From: Geodermatophilaceae bacterium URHB0062
GTDB taxonomy: Bacteria; Actinomycetota; Actinomycetes; Mycobacteriales; Geodermatophilaceae
Assembly: GCA_000620185.1 (NCBI GenBank)
Contig: JHVO01000010.1
Span: forward strand, 62,001 to 126,000
Direction: 5' to 3'
Length of the DNA stretch: 64,000 nt
Both the position numbers and the translations under genes were made by a program. The notes below the pieces were generated by a model, which worked only from the letters and a program-made list of their open reading frames with translations, searched no databases and was not told the DNA's origin. Positions 42,845 to 55,329 of the stretch are shown one piece after another (within the stretch, counting starts at the first letter, position 1; every line of letters starts with the position of its first letter).

Positions 42845-44824
42845 TCAGATGAGGGAGTCGAGGCCCTCGTCGACCATGACCAGCCCCGCGTCGATCGGCG
42901 GGCGGTGCGGCTGGTCGAGCCCCCGCATGCGGGCCGCGTGCAGCGCCAGCAGGAGGTTCAGCCGCAGCGCCGGGTCCGAGGTGAACGGGCCGAGCAGCCG
43001 TTCCAGCTTGCCGATGCGGTAGCGCATCGTGTTGTAGTGGAAGTGCAGCCGGCGGGCCGACTCGGCCACGTTGAGGTTGGTCTCGAGCAGCACCCGCAGG
43101 GTCTCCCGCAGGTCCGCCGAGTCGGGGTCGGCCGCGTCGGCCAGCGGGCCGAGCACCTCGTCGACGTAGGAGCGCAGCTCGCTGCTGTCCGGGATCAGCG
43201 ACAGCAGCCGGAAGACCCCCAGCTGGTCGAAGTGCGTGACGGTGGAGGAGCCGTGGATCTCCTCCCCCACCCCGAGGGCGCGTTGGGCCTGCCGGTGCGC
43301 CTCGGCCAGCGCCGACAGCGACTCGGCGGGCCGCCCGATGCCGGTGCCGAGCAGCCGGCCCACCCGCCGCAGCCGACCGTTGACACGCGAGGTGACGGCC
43401 GAGACCAGCGCGGACACCTCTTCCGGAGTCCGGCCATCGAGCGGCAGGAGGGTGACGATCTCGCTGGCCAGTCCGGCGACGGCCGCACCGGCCACCTCCG
43501 TCTCCAGCGCGGCCCGCCAGCCGTCGGCCAGGCGGTCGAGGACGTCGAGGGCCTTGGTGGGATCGGCGGCCGCGTCGGCGACCGTCTCGGTGGCCGTGAC
43601 GAGGACCGCGACCGGCCCGTCGAGGCGCCAGCCGAAGGAGCGCGTGTAGGCCAGGGTGCGTTCGGTGTGCCCGACGGAGCCGCCGACGAGTCGGCGGACA
43701 AGGTCTCCCTGGAAGCGCAGCTCGACCGAGTGCACGGCCTGCAGCCGGATGACCGACAGCGCGGCGATGACGGCGGCACGCTCGAGGACACCACCGGCGC
43801 CCAGCATCATCGCGCCGGTCCGGTGCACCGCGACCAGCCAGCCGTGCCGCTGCTCACCGGCCATGATCGGTGCGACGGCGTACTCGCCCACCCCACCCGG
43901 GAGCTCGTGGTGCCCGGGCACGAGCAGGATGCCGTCGGCCGGCGAGAGGTCGGCGTCGGCGAGGACGTCTGCCGGGGTGACCACCGTCTGGTCGGCCCGG
44001 ACGCCGGACAGCCGCCGGGAGGGCGTCAGCTCGGCCAGGGCGTCGTCGGCGGCGGCGTCGAGCAGCCACAGCCAGTCGCTGATCTCGGCGACGTCCTCCT
44101 CGGGACCGGCGCTCGTGACGATGTCCCGGTCGGGCCCGAGGCCGAGGACGGCGGCGCCGTCGAGCATGACCGCGAGGCGGTGGGCGACCTCGGCGAGGCC
44201 GCCACCGGTGAGCGCGACCTCCATGAACTCGTCGTCCATGCGGGACGACAGCGCCAGCGCCTGGCTCTGCTTGGCGACGACGGTGCCCAGCACCTCGGAC
44301 ACGACCTCGTCCAGCCGCACGCCGGGCGCCAGGGCGAGCACCGGCAGTCCGCGCCGGTCGGCCTCGGCCAGCACCTCCCCGGTCACCGGGGCCGGGCCCT
44401 CCGTGCGCCGGAAGGCCAGCGCCGCGGTGCCCATGGAGTCCAGCCGCTCGACCAGGGCGCGGTAGTTGGCGGCGTCGGCCGGCGGCAGCCGTGCGCCCAG
44501 CACGACGAGGACGTCGGGACCGGCGGCGGCCAGCGGGTCCGTGGGGTCGTCGACCACCATGTGCCGGACCACCCGGCTCAGACCCGCGACGCCCGCAGCG
44601 ACCGACGTGCCGGCCAGGCCGGGCAGCTCGAGGGCCTCCTCGATGGTCAGGCCCATCCGCTCCTGCCAGCTCGTGCGGTCGTCCCGGCGGGTTTCCGGCC
44701 GCGACTCGGCGACAGCCCAGTTCCTGCGGAACGGCACGGAGCCGCTACGCTGTGTAGAAGCCACCAGCGAGGCGTCACCCTGAGTCACGACGCGTCCTCC
44801 TTCAGTCGCGGTCCAGGTTGCCAT
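42845..44824 (-). CDS. PucR-family transcriptional regulator (large)
   Basis: 659 residues. After a 55-residue leader, a PucR sensor domain begins at about 58 (GLTIEEALELPGLAGTSVAAG). A GGDEF-like central region follows, then the C-terminal HTH_30: TLRVLLETNLNVAESARRLHFHYNTMRYRIGKLERLLG (about 575-612). It is divergent from the DUF2877 gene with 245 nt between. DUF2877 proteins occur with purine and allantoin genes, so this regulator may serve a nitrogen pathway separate from the first PucR. No copy of the TTGTCCAC operator was seen here. Confidence 0.88.
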   Translation of the reverse strand: MATWTATEGGRVVTQGDASLVASTQRSGSVPFRRNWAVAESRPETRRDDRTSWQERMGLTIEEALELPGLAGTSVAAGVAGLSRVVRHMVVDDPTDPLAAAGPDVLVVLGARLPPADAANYRALVERLDSMGTAALAFRRTEGPAPVTGEVLAEADRRGLPVLALAPGVRLDEVVSEVLGTVVAKQSQALALSSRMDDEFMEVALTGGGLAEVAHRLAVMLDGAAVLGLGPDRDIVTSAGPEEDVAEISDWLWLLDAAADDALAELTPSRRLSGVRADQTVVTPADVLADADLSPADGILLVPGHHELPGGVGEYAVAPIMAGEQRHGWLVAVHRTGAMMLGAGGVLERAAVIAALSVIRLQAVHSVELRFQGDLVRRLVGGSVGHTERTLAYTRSFGWRLDGPVAVLVTATETVADAAADPTKALDVLDRLADGWRAALETEVAGAAVAGLASEIVTLLPLDGRTPEEVSALVSAVTSRVNGRLRRVGRLLGTGIGRPAESLSALAEAHRQAQRALGVGEEIHGSSTVTHFDQLGVFRLLSLIPDSSELRSYVDEVLGPLADAADPDSADLRETLRVLLETNLNVAESARRLHFHYNTMRYRIGKLERLLGPFTSDPALRLNLLLALHAARMRGLDQPHRPPIDAGLVMVDEGLDSLI

Positions 44825-45069
44825 TAAACGCCGATCCTGTCAGGAGTCCCTGGACGCCAGGGTTCATTCTTGGCGACTTCCGCCATACGAGGGCGTGCGA
44901 CGCGCCGCATAGGTTCGAAGCCCGGTCAACCTCGACCACTGGATGTTAGGGACCGTCGCCGAAGTATTCGGTGACCGCCCTCCATCATCCGGTAGCCGGA
45001 GTGGAGCGGGCCGGGCGGGGGGTCGAAACAGCCGGCACCTCCGTCGCACTTCTGCCGAAGGGCCGAGCC

Positions 45070-46080
45070 ATGCGCACCGTCGACGAAAGCACCGCAACCG
45101 GTATCCCGCCCCGCCGGACGGAGGCGCCCGACCGCGGCCGTGCCGCCCGAGCCGGCGTCCCGACGTTCCCCCTCCCCCACGAGAAGGCCCAGGCCGCCGC
45201 ACGGACCGCGCGCCCGGCGCGCGCCGCCACCGCCGTCCCGGCTTCCGCCAGCACCGGCATCGCCGACCTGCTCCGCGGCCCGGTCCGTCCCGCCCGGGTG
45301 CTGATGACGGCCCCCGCCGCGGTGTACCTGTCCGTCTCCGGCGAGCGCGGCGGCGACGTCGTCGGCGTCCTCACCAGTGACGCCGCCCGGCTGCCGCTGG
45401 CCTGCGTGCTCAACCGCCCGAGCAACGGGCGTCCCCTGGTCGCGCTGCCCAGCGGTGCGCCGGCCGAGGTCGGGGGCGGCCGGATCGTCGTAGGGGACCT
45501 GGCGATCAGCGCGGCGGCCTGGTGGAACCCGCGGCCGCGGCTGCCCAGCCTGCGCCCGGCGCTCCTCCCCGAGGGCGTGCGCCAGCTGCGCAACACCCTG
45601 TACGGCGAGGGCGTGCCGCACAGCGCGTTCTGCCTGCCCGGGCTGCCCACCGGTCCCGGCGGTCCGCTCGCCGCCCTGCGCGGGGCCGTCCGCAGGGCCG
45701 ACCTGGATGCGGCGCTGCGCACGGCCACGCGCCTCATCGGCCTCGGCCCCGGTCTCACCCCGGCCGGCGACGACGTGATGGCGGGCACGATCGCCGGTCT
45801 GGTGCTGCTGGGCCACCCGGCGGCCGAGCGGTTCGCCGCCGGCGTTTACTCCCTGGCCGCCGGCCGCACGACCGAGCTCTCCCGGGCGCTCCTGCGGCAC
45901 GCTGCCTGCGGCCGGGTCAGCGGCGAGTACGCGGCCGTCTTCCACGGCCTGGTCGGCGAGCGGCCGCTCGCTCCGGCGATCACCGTCCTGCTCAACACCG
46001 GCTCCACCAGCGGGCGGGCCATGGCGCTCGGGCTGTGCACGGCGATCGACCTGGTCGAGCGCACCACCCGGGTGCGCTGA
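45070..46080 (+). CDS. DUF2877 (AllH/YlbF-like) protein
   Basis: 336 residues. The C-terminal 220 residues match DUF2877, with the signature GLGPGLTPAGDDVMAGTIAGL (about 228-248) and 'PGGPLAALRGAVR'. E. coli AllH (YlbF) of this family belongs to the oxamate carbamoyltransferase system of allantoin breakdown. The other subunits (AllF/FdrA, AllG) are not in the window. The N-terminal 75 residues are a low-complexity Ala/Arg/Pro tail. ATG at 45070. Confidence 0.78.
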   Translation: MRTVDESTATGIPPRRTEAPDRGRAARAGVPTFPLPHEKAQAAARTARPARAATAVPASASTGIADLLRGPVRPARVLMTAPAAVYLSVSGERGGDVVGVLTSDAARLPLACVLNRPSNGRPLVALPSGAPAEVGGGRIVVGDLAISAAAWWNPRPRLPSLRPALLPEGVRQLRNTLYGEGVPHSAFCLPGLPTGPGGPLAALRGAVRRADLDAALRTATRLIGLGPGLTPAGDDVMAGTIAGLVLLGHPAAERFAAGVYSLAAGRTTELSRALLRHAACGRVSGEYAAVFHGLVGERPLAPAITVLLNTGSTSGRAMALGLCTAIDLVERTTRVR

Positions 46081-46104
46081 CCCGGGCACCCTTCGGCGCA
46101 CCTC

Positions 46105-46138
46105 GGAGCCTCCCTTCGCGACCGCGAAGGGGGGCTCC
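46105..46138. terminator. Strong hairpin between convergent genes
   Basis: GGAGCC-T-CCCTTCGC (46105-46119) pairs with GCGAAGGG-G-GGCTCC (46123-46138), one unpaired base per arm. It is 25 nt after the DUF2877 stop and 15 nt from the opposing SSI-like gene. Probably bidirectional. Confidence 0.7.
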
Positions 46139-46152
46139 GCGCGTTCGCGGGG

Positions 46153-46563
46153 TCAGCCGGGCAGCAGCGGGCCCAGGCTGTCCCACTGGGCGACGGTGCA
46201 GCCGTCGACCCGGGACAGGACCAGGTCGACGGGCCGGCCGGCCCAGCGCCCGGTCACGGAGGCGGTCTGCGGGCCTCCGTACTGCTGGGTGCAGATCGTG
46301 TCGTCCGGGATCGGCGCGAAGGGGTCGTCCATCCCCCTCAGGTGGTCGCAGGCCTCCTGCGCCGCCGGGTGCGTGCCCTCGGCCTGGTCCCCGCAGATCA
46401 GCGTCCAGCGCTGGACGGCCGAGCCGTCGCCGCGGTCGAGCTCGACGACCAGGTCGTCGTCGACCGATGAGCTGGTCTCACCGGCGCCGCTGCCGGCCGG
46501 TCGAGCGGCACACGCGGCGAGCGTCAGGAGCGCGAGCACGAGGACCGGCAGCGTGAGCGGCAC
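46153..46563 (-). CDS. Subtilisin-inhibitor (SSI)-like lipoprotein
   Basis: 136 residues from GTG. The signal peptide VPLTLPVLVLALLTLAAC ends in a lipobox (LAAC). The rest is an SSI fold: 'WTLICGDQAEGTHPAAQEACDHL', 'TICTQQYGG', 'VTGRWAGRPVDLVLSRVDGCTVAQWDSL' with four cysteines forming the two expected disulfides. The reactive loop reads CTQQYGG, so P1 would be Gln rather than the usual Met, Lys or Arg. Anchored to the outer membrane face, it would inhibit or bind extracellular proteases. Confidence 0.82.
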   Translation of the reverse strand: MPLTLPVLVLALLTLAACAARPAGSGAGETSSSVDDDLVVELDRGDGSAVQRWTLICGDQAEGTHPAAQEACDHLRGMDDPFAPIPDDTICTQQYGGPQTASVTGRWAGRPVDLVLSRVDGCTVAQWDSLGPLLPG

Positions 46564-46610
46564 CGCCCGGCGGCAGTTATGGCCGAAAGTGCCGGATCCT
46601 CGCACGGGCT

Positions 46611-47477
46611 TCAGATGCGGCAGGCGTGGATGCTCGTCACCAGGATCGCGCGGGCGCCGAGCTCCCACAGCTCGTCCATGACCCGGTTGGTCTCGGCCTG
46701 GGCCACCATCGCCCGCACCGCCGACCAGCCCGGCGTCTGCAGCGGGCTGACCGTGGGACCCTCCAGGCCGGGGGTCACCGCCGTCGCCCGCTCCAGCAGC
46801 TCGTTCGGGCAGTCGTAGTCGAGCATCACGTACTGGCGGGCCACGAGGACGCCGCGGATCCGGCGGCGCAGCTGGGCGACGGCCGGGATCTCCTCGGCGC
46901 CCTCCCGCCGCACGAGGATCGCCTCGCTGGTGAGCACCGGGTTCCCGATGATGTGCAGCCCGGCCGCGCGCAGCGTCGTCCCGGTCTCCACGACGTCGCA
47001 CACCGCGTCGGCGACGCCGAGCCGGCAGGCCGTCTCGACGGCGCCGTCCAGCTTGACCACGCCCGCCTCGATGCCGGCGTCGTCCAGGTAGCGCTGGAGC
47101 AGCACGGGATAGGCCGTGGCGATGCGCTTGCCGGCGAGCTGCTCCACCTTCTCGATGCCCGACTCCACTGGGGAGGCGAAGCGGAACGACGAGCGTCCGA
47201 AGCCGAGGGTCATGACCTCCACCGCGGCCTGCCCCGCTCCATCCGGCGGCGCCGTCTCCAGCAGCATGTCGCGGCCGGTGATGCCCACGTCGAGGGTGCC
47301 CGCGGCGACGTAGACGGCGATGTCACGGGGTCGCAGGTAGAAGAACTCGGTGTCGCTGTCGGGGTCGTAGACCGCGAGGTCCTTGCTGCTGCGGCGCTGC
47401 CGGTACCCGCTCTCGGCGAGCATCTCGGCGGCCGGCTCGCTCAGGACGCCCTTGTTCGGGACGGCGACGCGCAGCAC
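46611..47477 (-). CDS. hisG: ATP phosphoribosyltransferase
   Basis: 288 residues, the long form with a C-terminal regulatory domain. LRVAVPNKGVLSEPAAEML, 'YLRPRDIAVYVAAGTLDVGITGRDML' and 'DAVCDVVETGTTLRAAGL' are HisG signatures. It condenses ATP and PRPP in the first committed step of histidine synthesis and is inhibited by histidine through the C-terminal domain. It follows hisE by 33 nt. Confidence 0.96.
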   Translation of the reverse strand: MLRVAVPNKGVLSEPAAEMLAESGYRQRRSSKDLAVYDPDSDTEFFYLRPRDIAVYVAAGTLDVGITGRDMLLETAPPDGAGQAAVEVMTLGFGRSSFRFASPVESGIEKVEQLAGKRIATAYPVLLQRYLDDAGIEAGVVKLDGAVETACRLGVADAVCDVVETGTTLRAAGLHIIGNPVLTSEAILVRREGAEEIPAVAQLRRRIRGVLVARQYVMLDYDCPNELLERATAVTPGLEGPTVSPLQTPGWSAVRAMVAQAETNRVMDELWELGARAILVTSIHACRI

Positions 47478-47510
47478 GGCAGGGCGCTCCTTCGACGGAC
47501 GAACGGGGGA

Positions 47511-50327
<2,817 letters not shown>

Positions 50328-50328
50328 C

Positions 50329-51390
50329 TCAGCCCCTCCTGTCCGCAACCTGTACGTCTCCAGTGTGCCGGTTCGGCCGCAACCGCATCTGCACGTCCCC
50401 GCCCAACGGGGTGACGTCGACGACCGTGAGGTCCAGCGCATCGCCGATCGAACGAATTCCCAGGTCGCTGACCAGGGACGGGCCGGCACCCAGCAGTTTC
50501 GGTGCGAGATGGATCACGGCCTCGTCGACCAGCCCGGCTCGGAGGAACGCGGCGGCCAGGGTCGGGCCACCCTCGAGCAGCACCCGGCGCACGTCGCGGG
50601 CGAACAGCTCCGCCAGGAGATCGGCGGGGGTCCCGGCGCGGCTGACCAGCGTCGGGGCGGCGTCGTCCAGCACGCGGGCGGTGGCCGGGAGCCGGTCGCG
50701 GCGGTCGACCACGACCCGCAGGGGCTGCCTACCGGAGGACGTCCCGTCGGCGTCGCGCACGGTGAGCTGCGGATCGTCGGTCAGCGCCGTCCCGGAGCCG
50801 ACGACGACTGCGTCGCACGTGGCCCGCAGCCGGTGGACGGCGGCCCGGGCGGCGTCGCCGGTGATCCAGCGGCTGCTGCCGTCGGCCGCCGCCACCCGGC
50901 CGTCGAGGGTGGCGGCCACCTTCCACACCACGAACGGCCGGTGCTCGCGGACGCCGGTCAGCCAGGCGGCGAGCGCACCCGCCTCGGCCTCGGCCTGCTC
51001 CACCCCCAGGACGACGTCGACACCGGCCGTGCGGAGGCGGTCGGCTCCCCCGCCGGCCAGCTCCGTCGGCTCGGGGACGGCGACGACCACGCGGGCCACA
51101 CCGGCGGCGAGCAGCGCGTCGGCGCAGGGGCCGGTGCGTCCGGTGTGCGCGCAGGGCTCCAGGGTGACGACGGCGGTGCTGCCCCGTGCCCGCTCGCCCG
51201 CCTGGGCCAGCGCCCCCACCTCGGCGTGCGGGCCACCGGGCGGCGCGGTGGCGCCCTCCCCGACCGGAGTCCCATCGGGCAGCAGGATCACCGCACCGAC
51301 GGCCGGGTTGTGGCCGGTCGTGCCGAGGACGCTCTCGCCGAGCTCCCGGGCCCGCGCCATGGCGCGCCGTTCGGCGGCGCTGACGGTCAT
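50329..51390 (-). CDS. ribD: Bifunctional riboflavin deaminase/reductase
   Basis: 353 residues. The zinc deaminase domain has PHAEVGAL and [18 protein letters not shown] (about 50-90). The reductase domain (about 145-350) has [28 protein letters not shown] and '[22 protein letters not shown]'. It acts after RibA. The ATG at 51390 overlaps the rpe stop by 4 nt. Confidence 0.95.
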   Translation of the reverse strand: MTVSAAERRAMARARELGESVLGTTGHNPAVGAVILLPDGTPVGEGATAPPGGPHAEVGALAQAGERARGSTAVVTLEPCAHTGRTGPCADALLAAGVARVVVAVPEPTELAGGGADRLRTAGVDVVLGVEQAEAEAGALAAWLTGVREHRPFVVWKVAATLDGRVAAADGSSRWITGDAARAAVHRLRATCDAVVVGSGTALTDDPQLTVRDADGTSSGRQPLRVVVDRRDRLPATARVLDDAAPTLVSRAGTPADLLAELFARDVRRVLLEGGPTLAAAFLRAGLVDEAVIHLAPKLLGAGPSLVSDLGIRSIGDALDLTVVDVTPLGGDVQMRLRPNRHTGDVQVADRRG

Positions 51391-52058
51391 CCGGAGAACG
51401 CCGCGGCGGCTCGCGCGCGCAGGGCCGCGATGGCCTTCGCCGGGTCGTCGGCGCCGTAGACCGCGGACCCGGCCACGAACACGTCGGCGCCCGCCTCGGC
51501 CGCCTGCTCGATCGTGTCGGCCGCGATCCCTCCGTCGACCTCGACGAAGAGGGTGAGGTGTCCGCTCTCGACCAGCTCCCGGGCCCGGCGCACCTTGGGC
51601 AGCACCTCGGGCATGAACGCCTGGCCGCCGAAGCCCGGCTCGACGGTCATCACCAGGAGCGTGTCGAAGTCCTCGAGCACGTCGAGGTAGCCGTCGAGCG
51701 AGGTGCCGGGCTTGATCGCCAGACCCGCGAGCGCGCCGGCGGCGCGGATGTCGCGGGCCACGGCGCGCGGATCGGTGCAGGCCTCGGCGTGCACCGTCAC
51801 GTTGCGGGCGCCGGCCTCGGCGTAGCCCGGCGCCCAGCGCTCGGGGTTCTCGATCATCAGATGGCAGTCCAGCGGCACCGGGCTGACCTTCTGGAGCGCC
51901 TGGAGCACCGGCAGCCCGAAGGTCAGGTTCGGCACGAAGTGCGCGTCCATGACGTCGAAATGCAGCCAGTCGGCGTCGGCGACCCGCTGCGCCTCCGCGC
52001 CCAGCCGGGCGAAGTCCGCCGACAGCAGGCTCGGCGCGATCATCGGTTCCCGGGACAC
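51387..52058 (-). CDS. rpe: Ribulose-phosphate 3-epimerase
   Basis: 223 residues. [12 protein letters not shown], '[18 protein letters not shown]' (metal His/Asp), '[13 protein letters not shown]', '[21 protein letters not shown]' and '[11 protein letters not shown]'. It interconverts ribulose-5-phosphate and xylulose-5-phosphate. First gene of the rpe-ribD-ribE-ribBA-ribH-hisE-hisG unit. No FMN riboswitch was recognised upstream. Confidence 0.97.
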   Translation of the reverse strand: MSREPMIAPSLLSADFARLGAEAQRVADADWLHFDVMDAHFVPNLTFGLPVLQALQKVSPVPLDCHLMIENPERWAPGYAEAGARNVTVHAEACTDPRAVARDIRAAGALAGLAIKPGTSLDGYLDVLEDFDTLLVMTVEPGFGGQAFMPEVLPKVRRARELVESGHLTLFVEVDGGIAADTIEQAAEAGADVFVAGSAVYGADDPAKAIAALRARAAAAFSG

Positions 52059-52129
52059 GTCCGCCGAGTCTAGGTGGGCGGTCGTTCCGGGCCGACAGTC
52101 CGCCGCAGCGCACCCGACCGCCCGAGTGA

Positions 52130-52184
52130 GCAGTTGTGGTCGGCGACACGCCCACGGGACGCCGTGTCGAGCAGCATCAACTGC
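52130..52184. terminator. Hairpin between rsmB and rpe
   Basis: GCAGTTG (52130-52136) pairs with CAACTGC (52178-52184), and inner CGACACG (52144-52150) pairs with CGTGTCG (52163-52169). It lies 3' of rsmB and 5' of rpe on the minus strand and probably separates the transcription units. Confidence 0.5.
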
Positions 52185-52205
52185 GCTCTCGGCAGCGTCG
52201 TCGCG

Positions 52206-53606
52206 TCAGCGGGTGCGGCGCAGCAGGGCCATGAACATCGCGTCGGTGCCGTGCCGGTGCGGCCACAGCTGCCCGTGGTCGCCACGCGCGAGGCCGGGCA
52301 CCTCCGGGAACAGCGGCGCCACCGGCAGCACCTCGACGTCGTCGCGAGCGGCGGCGGCGTCGACGACCGCAACCGTCTCGGCGGCGTGCGGCGAGCAGGT
52401 GACGTAGGCGACCACTCCCCCGGCGCGGAGCGAGGCGAGCGCGCTCTCGAGCAGCGCCGTCTGCAGGGCGACCAACCCGGGGACGTCGTCGGGCGTGCGA
52501 CGCCAGCGCACCTCGGGACGTCGTCGCAGCGCTCCGAGCCCGGTGCACGGCGCGTCGAGCAGCACCCGGTCGAACGAGCCCGGCCGCCAGGGCGGTGCCG
52601 TGCCGTCGGCGGCGAGCACCTCCACGTCGTCCTCGCCGGCGAGGGACCGGCGGACCAGCTCGGCGCGGTGCGGGGCGCGGTCGGCGGCGGTGAGCCGCAC
52701 GCCCTCGGGACGCACGGCGGCGAGCAGGCCGGCCTTGCCGCCGGGACCGGCGCACATGTCGAGCCACGCGGCGTCGGGACCTTCGAGCGGCGCCCGCTGG
52801 AGCAGCAGGGCGGCCACCTGGCTGCCCTCGTCCTGCACCGCGGCCGCGCCGGAGCGCACGGCCGGCAGCCGGCCCGGGTCACCCCCGTGCAACCGGACGG
52901 CGAACGGTGACCACGGGCCGGGCTCGCCGCCGGACTGCTCCACCAGCGCGCCCCGGGCGATCCGCCGCGCGACGAGGTGCACCTCGGGAGCAGCGTCGTC
53001 GGCCAGCAGCGCGGCTTCCAGCTCCGCGTCGACGCCGAGCGCCTCGCGCCAGGCCTGCAGGATCCACAGCGGGTGGTCGGTGGCCAGGCCCAGCCGCTCG
53101 TCGCCGGACGCCCCGAGGGTGGCCAGCCACTGCTCGCGGTCGCCGCCCGCGGCGACCTTGCGCAGCACGGCGTTGACCAGCCCGGAGGCGCCGGTGCCGA
53201 CGATGGCGCGCGTGAGGTCGACCGTCGTGTCCACGGCCGCGTGCGAGGGCACGCGCAGGTCGAGGAGCTGGTAGGCGCCCAGCCGCAGGAGGTCGAGCAC
53301 CCGGGGATCCAGCTCGGCCAGCGGGCGGGAGACCAGCCCGGTGAGGACGGCGTCCAGGGTGCCCTGCGCGCGCAGCGTGCCGTACGCGAGCTGGGTGGCG
53401 AACCCGGCGTCGCGCTCGTCGAGCTGCCGCTCGCGCAGCAGCTGCGGCAGCAGCAGGTTGGCGTACGCGTCGCGCGACGAGACGCCGTCCAGCACGTCGT
53501 AGGCGGTGAGCCGGGCTCCGTCCAGGACGGGACGCCGGGTGGCGGGGTGCCGCGAGCGGCGGCCCTGCCGCGGACCGCCGGAGGGCCGCCGCGGGGGCCG
53601 GGTCAC
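52206..53606 (-). CDS. rsmB: 16S rRNA m5C967 methyltransferase (RsmB/Sun)
   Basis: 466 residues from GTG. N-terminal 30 basic residues, then a NusB-like RNA-binding domain (about 35-170: [26 protein letters not shown]). SAM domain: [18 protein letters not shown], '[18 protein letters not shown]' and the catalytic Cys in TCSPHAAET. Methylates the small-subunit rRNA. Overlaps fmt by 4 nt. Confidence 0.95.
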   Translation of the reverse strand: MTRPPRRPSGGPRQGRRSRHPATRRPVLDGARLTAYDVLDGVSSRDAYANLLLPQLLRERQLDERDAGFATQLAYGTLRAQGTLDAVLTGLVSRPLAELDPRVLDLLRLGAYQLLDLRVPSHAAVDTTVDLTRAIVGTGASGLVNAVLRKVAAGGDREQWLATLGASGDERLGLATDHPLWILQAWREALGVDAELEAALLADDAAPEVHLVARRIARGALVEQSGGEPGPWSPFAVRLHGGDPGRLPAVRSGAAAVQDEGSQVAALLLQRAPLEGPDAAWLDMCAGPGGKAGLLAAVRPEGVRLTAADRAPHRAELVRRSLAGEDDVEVLAADGTAPPWRPGSFDRVLLDAPCTGLGALRRRPEVRWRRTPDDVPGLVALQTALLESALASLRAGGVVAYVTCSPHAAETVAVVDAAAARDDVEVLPVAPLFPEVPGLARGDHGQLWPHRHGTDAMFMALLRRTR

Positions 53607-54529
53607 GCGCCCATCCGTTCGCCGGCGGCCGGCCGTGCGCCGCGCGCCCAGTCCGCCGCAAGCAGCATGCGCTTGCCGGCCGGCTGCACCTGCCCGAGCC
53701 GGACGGCGCCGCGCCCGGCACCGACCAGGACGCCGTCGCCGCCCACCACGATCTCGCCCGGGTCGAGCTCGACGGCGGGCAGCGGCTCCACCGGCCCGAG
53801 GCGCATCCGCTCGCCGCGCCACGTCGTCCAGGCGCCGGGCGCGGGCGTGACCCCACGGATCCGCCGGTCGACCACGTGCGAGGGCAGCGACCAGTCGACC
53901 CGCGCGTCGGCGGACTCGACCTTGGGCGCGAGGCTGATGCCCTCGGCGGGCTGCGGCTCGGCGACCAGCGTGCCGGCGGCGATGCCGTCGAGCGTCGCGA
54001 CCAGCAGACCGGCACCGCTGACCGCCAGCCGGCCGAGCAGGTCGCCGGCGGTGTCCCGGGGACCGATCCCCTCGGTGACCGTGCCGAACACCGGCCCGGT
54101 GTCCAGCCCCGCCTCCAGCCGGAACGTCGAGGCACCGGTGACCTCGTCGCCGGCCATGATCGCGTGCTGGACCGGCGCCGCCCCGCGCCAGGCGGGCAGC
54201 AGCGAGAAGTGCAGGTTGACCCAGCCGTGGAGCGGCACGTCGAGGGCCGCCTGCGGGATCAGCGCGCCGTAGGCAACGACCGGGACGCAGTCGACCTGCA
54301 GTTCCGCGAGGCGGGCCAGGAACTCCGGTTCGCGGGGCGAGCGCGGCTGCAGCACGGGCAGGCCGGCGGCGTCGGCCCGCTCCGCGATCGGCGAGCGGCT
54401 GACCGCCCGCCCCCGCCCGGCACGGGCGTCGGGTCGGGTGAGGACGGCCACCACCTCGTGGTCGGAGGCCAGCAGCGCCTCCAGGGAGGGAACCGCGGGC
54501 GCCGGGGTGCCGGCGAACAGGAGCCTCAG
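53603..54529 (-). CDS. fmt: Methionyl-tRNA formyltransferase (probable CTG start)
   Basis: 308 residues. [20 protein letters not shown] is the exact N-terminus of Fmt (normally MRLVFAGTP), and the codon at the Met position is CTG (54527-54529), overlapping the def stop TGA. No ATG, GTG or TTG gives this start. '[20 protein letters not shown]' and 'LDTGPVF' are the catalytic and substrate motifs. It formylates Met-tRNAi. Confidence 0.93.
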   Translation of the reverse strand: MRLLFAGTPAPAVPSLEALLASDHEVVAVLTRPDARAGRGRAVSRSPIAERADAAGLPVLQPRSPREPEFLARLAELQVDCVPVVAYGALIPQAALDVPLHGWVNLHFSLLPAWRGAAPVQHAIMAGDEVTGASTFRLEAGLDTGPVFGTVTEGIGPRDTAGDLLGRLAVSGAGLLVATLDGIAAGTLVAEPQPAEGISLAPKVESADARVDWSLPSHVVDRRIRGVTPAPGAWTTWRGERMRLGPVEPLPAVELDPGEIVVGGDGVLVGAGRGAVRLGQVQPAGKRMLLAADWARGARPAAGERMGA

Positions 54530-55059
54530 TGCGGGCTCACCTTCACGACCGGCGTGTAGGCGCCCATGCCCGCCCACTCGGCCTGCTGGATCTCGGCGAG
54601 CGCGGCGGCGCGCGCCCCGTCGTCCAGCCGGTCGACGAACAGGACGCCGTCGAGGTGGTCGGTCTCGTGCTGGACCGCCCGCGCCAGCAGGTGCGAGCCC
54701 TCGATGCGCACCGGCTCGCCGTGCATGTTCCAGCCCGTGGCCGCCACGTGCAGGTGCCGCCGGCAGTCGAACCGGAACCCGGGGATGGACAAGCACCCCT
54801 CGGGCGCCTCCTCGGTCTCCTCACCGGCCGGGGTCACGTCGGGGTTCACCAGGTGACCGACCTCGCCGTCGACGAACCAGGTGAACACCCGCAGCCCGAC
54901 ACCGAGCTGTGGAGCGGCCAGGCCGGCGCCGCCCGCCTCGAACATGGTCTCGGTCAGGTCGGCGACGAGCTGCCGGAGCTCGGCGTCGAAGTCGACGACA
55001 GGCGCGGCGGGGGTCCGCAGCACGGGATCGCCGAACAGCCGGATCGGGGTGACGCTCAC
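54526..55059 (-). CDS. def: Peptide deformylase
   Basis: 177 residues from GTG ([18 protein letters not shown]). All three motifs are present: [10 protein letters not shown] (about 46-55), EGCLSIPG (about 86-93) and QHETDHLDG (about 128-136) with the metal His pair. It removes the formyl group from nascent proteins. Overlaps fmt, a functionally linked pair. The frame runs 29 codons further upstream, but homology begins here. Confidence 0.96.
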   Translation of the reverse strand: MSVTPIRLFGDPVLRTPAAPVVDFDAELRQLVADLTETMFEAGGAGLAAPQLGVGLRVFTWFVDGEVGHLVNPDVTPAGEETEEAPEGCLSIPGFRFDCRRHLHVAATGWNMHGEPVRIEGSHLLARAVQHETDHLDGVLFVDRLDDGARAAALAEIQQAEWAGMGAYTPVVKVSPH

Positions 55060-55329
55060 CCGACGATCGTAGGTGGCGACCGGATCGGCCCCCGTCGGTG
55101 ACCACACCTCTCCGGACGAGAAGGGCGCCCCTGACGGGTGTGGCACCCCGGATCGATCAGGACACCCGGCGCTCCAAGCCGTACGTGTACGCCACGATGT
55201 CCCAGTACCGGCCCGGCCAGCTGTGGGTCCACTGGCGAACGGACTTCGTCGACCCCGACCGCGCGGACTACGACCTGCAAAGTGGTTCGTGCGAGCTGCG
55301 TGAGACGCGAATGCGGGGCGGGCGCGGGT
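55060..55329 (+). other. Gap between def and priA with a possible gene remnant
   Basis: This 270-nt interval holds no clear gene. On the + strand the translation around 55140-55310 (DTRRSKPYVYATMSQ, YRPGQLWVHWRTDFVDPDRA) looks protein-like and then runs out over priA, so it could be a decayed gene piece. The def promoter is presumably in 55060-55120. Confidence 0.3.

Noticed and set aside
52059-52205. FMN riboswitch for the riboflavin genes
   Set aside because: The leader is short and holds only a simple hairpin; none of the conserved RFN segments are seen.
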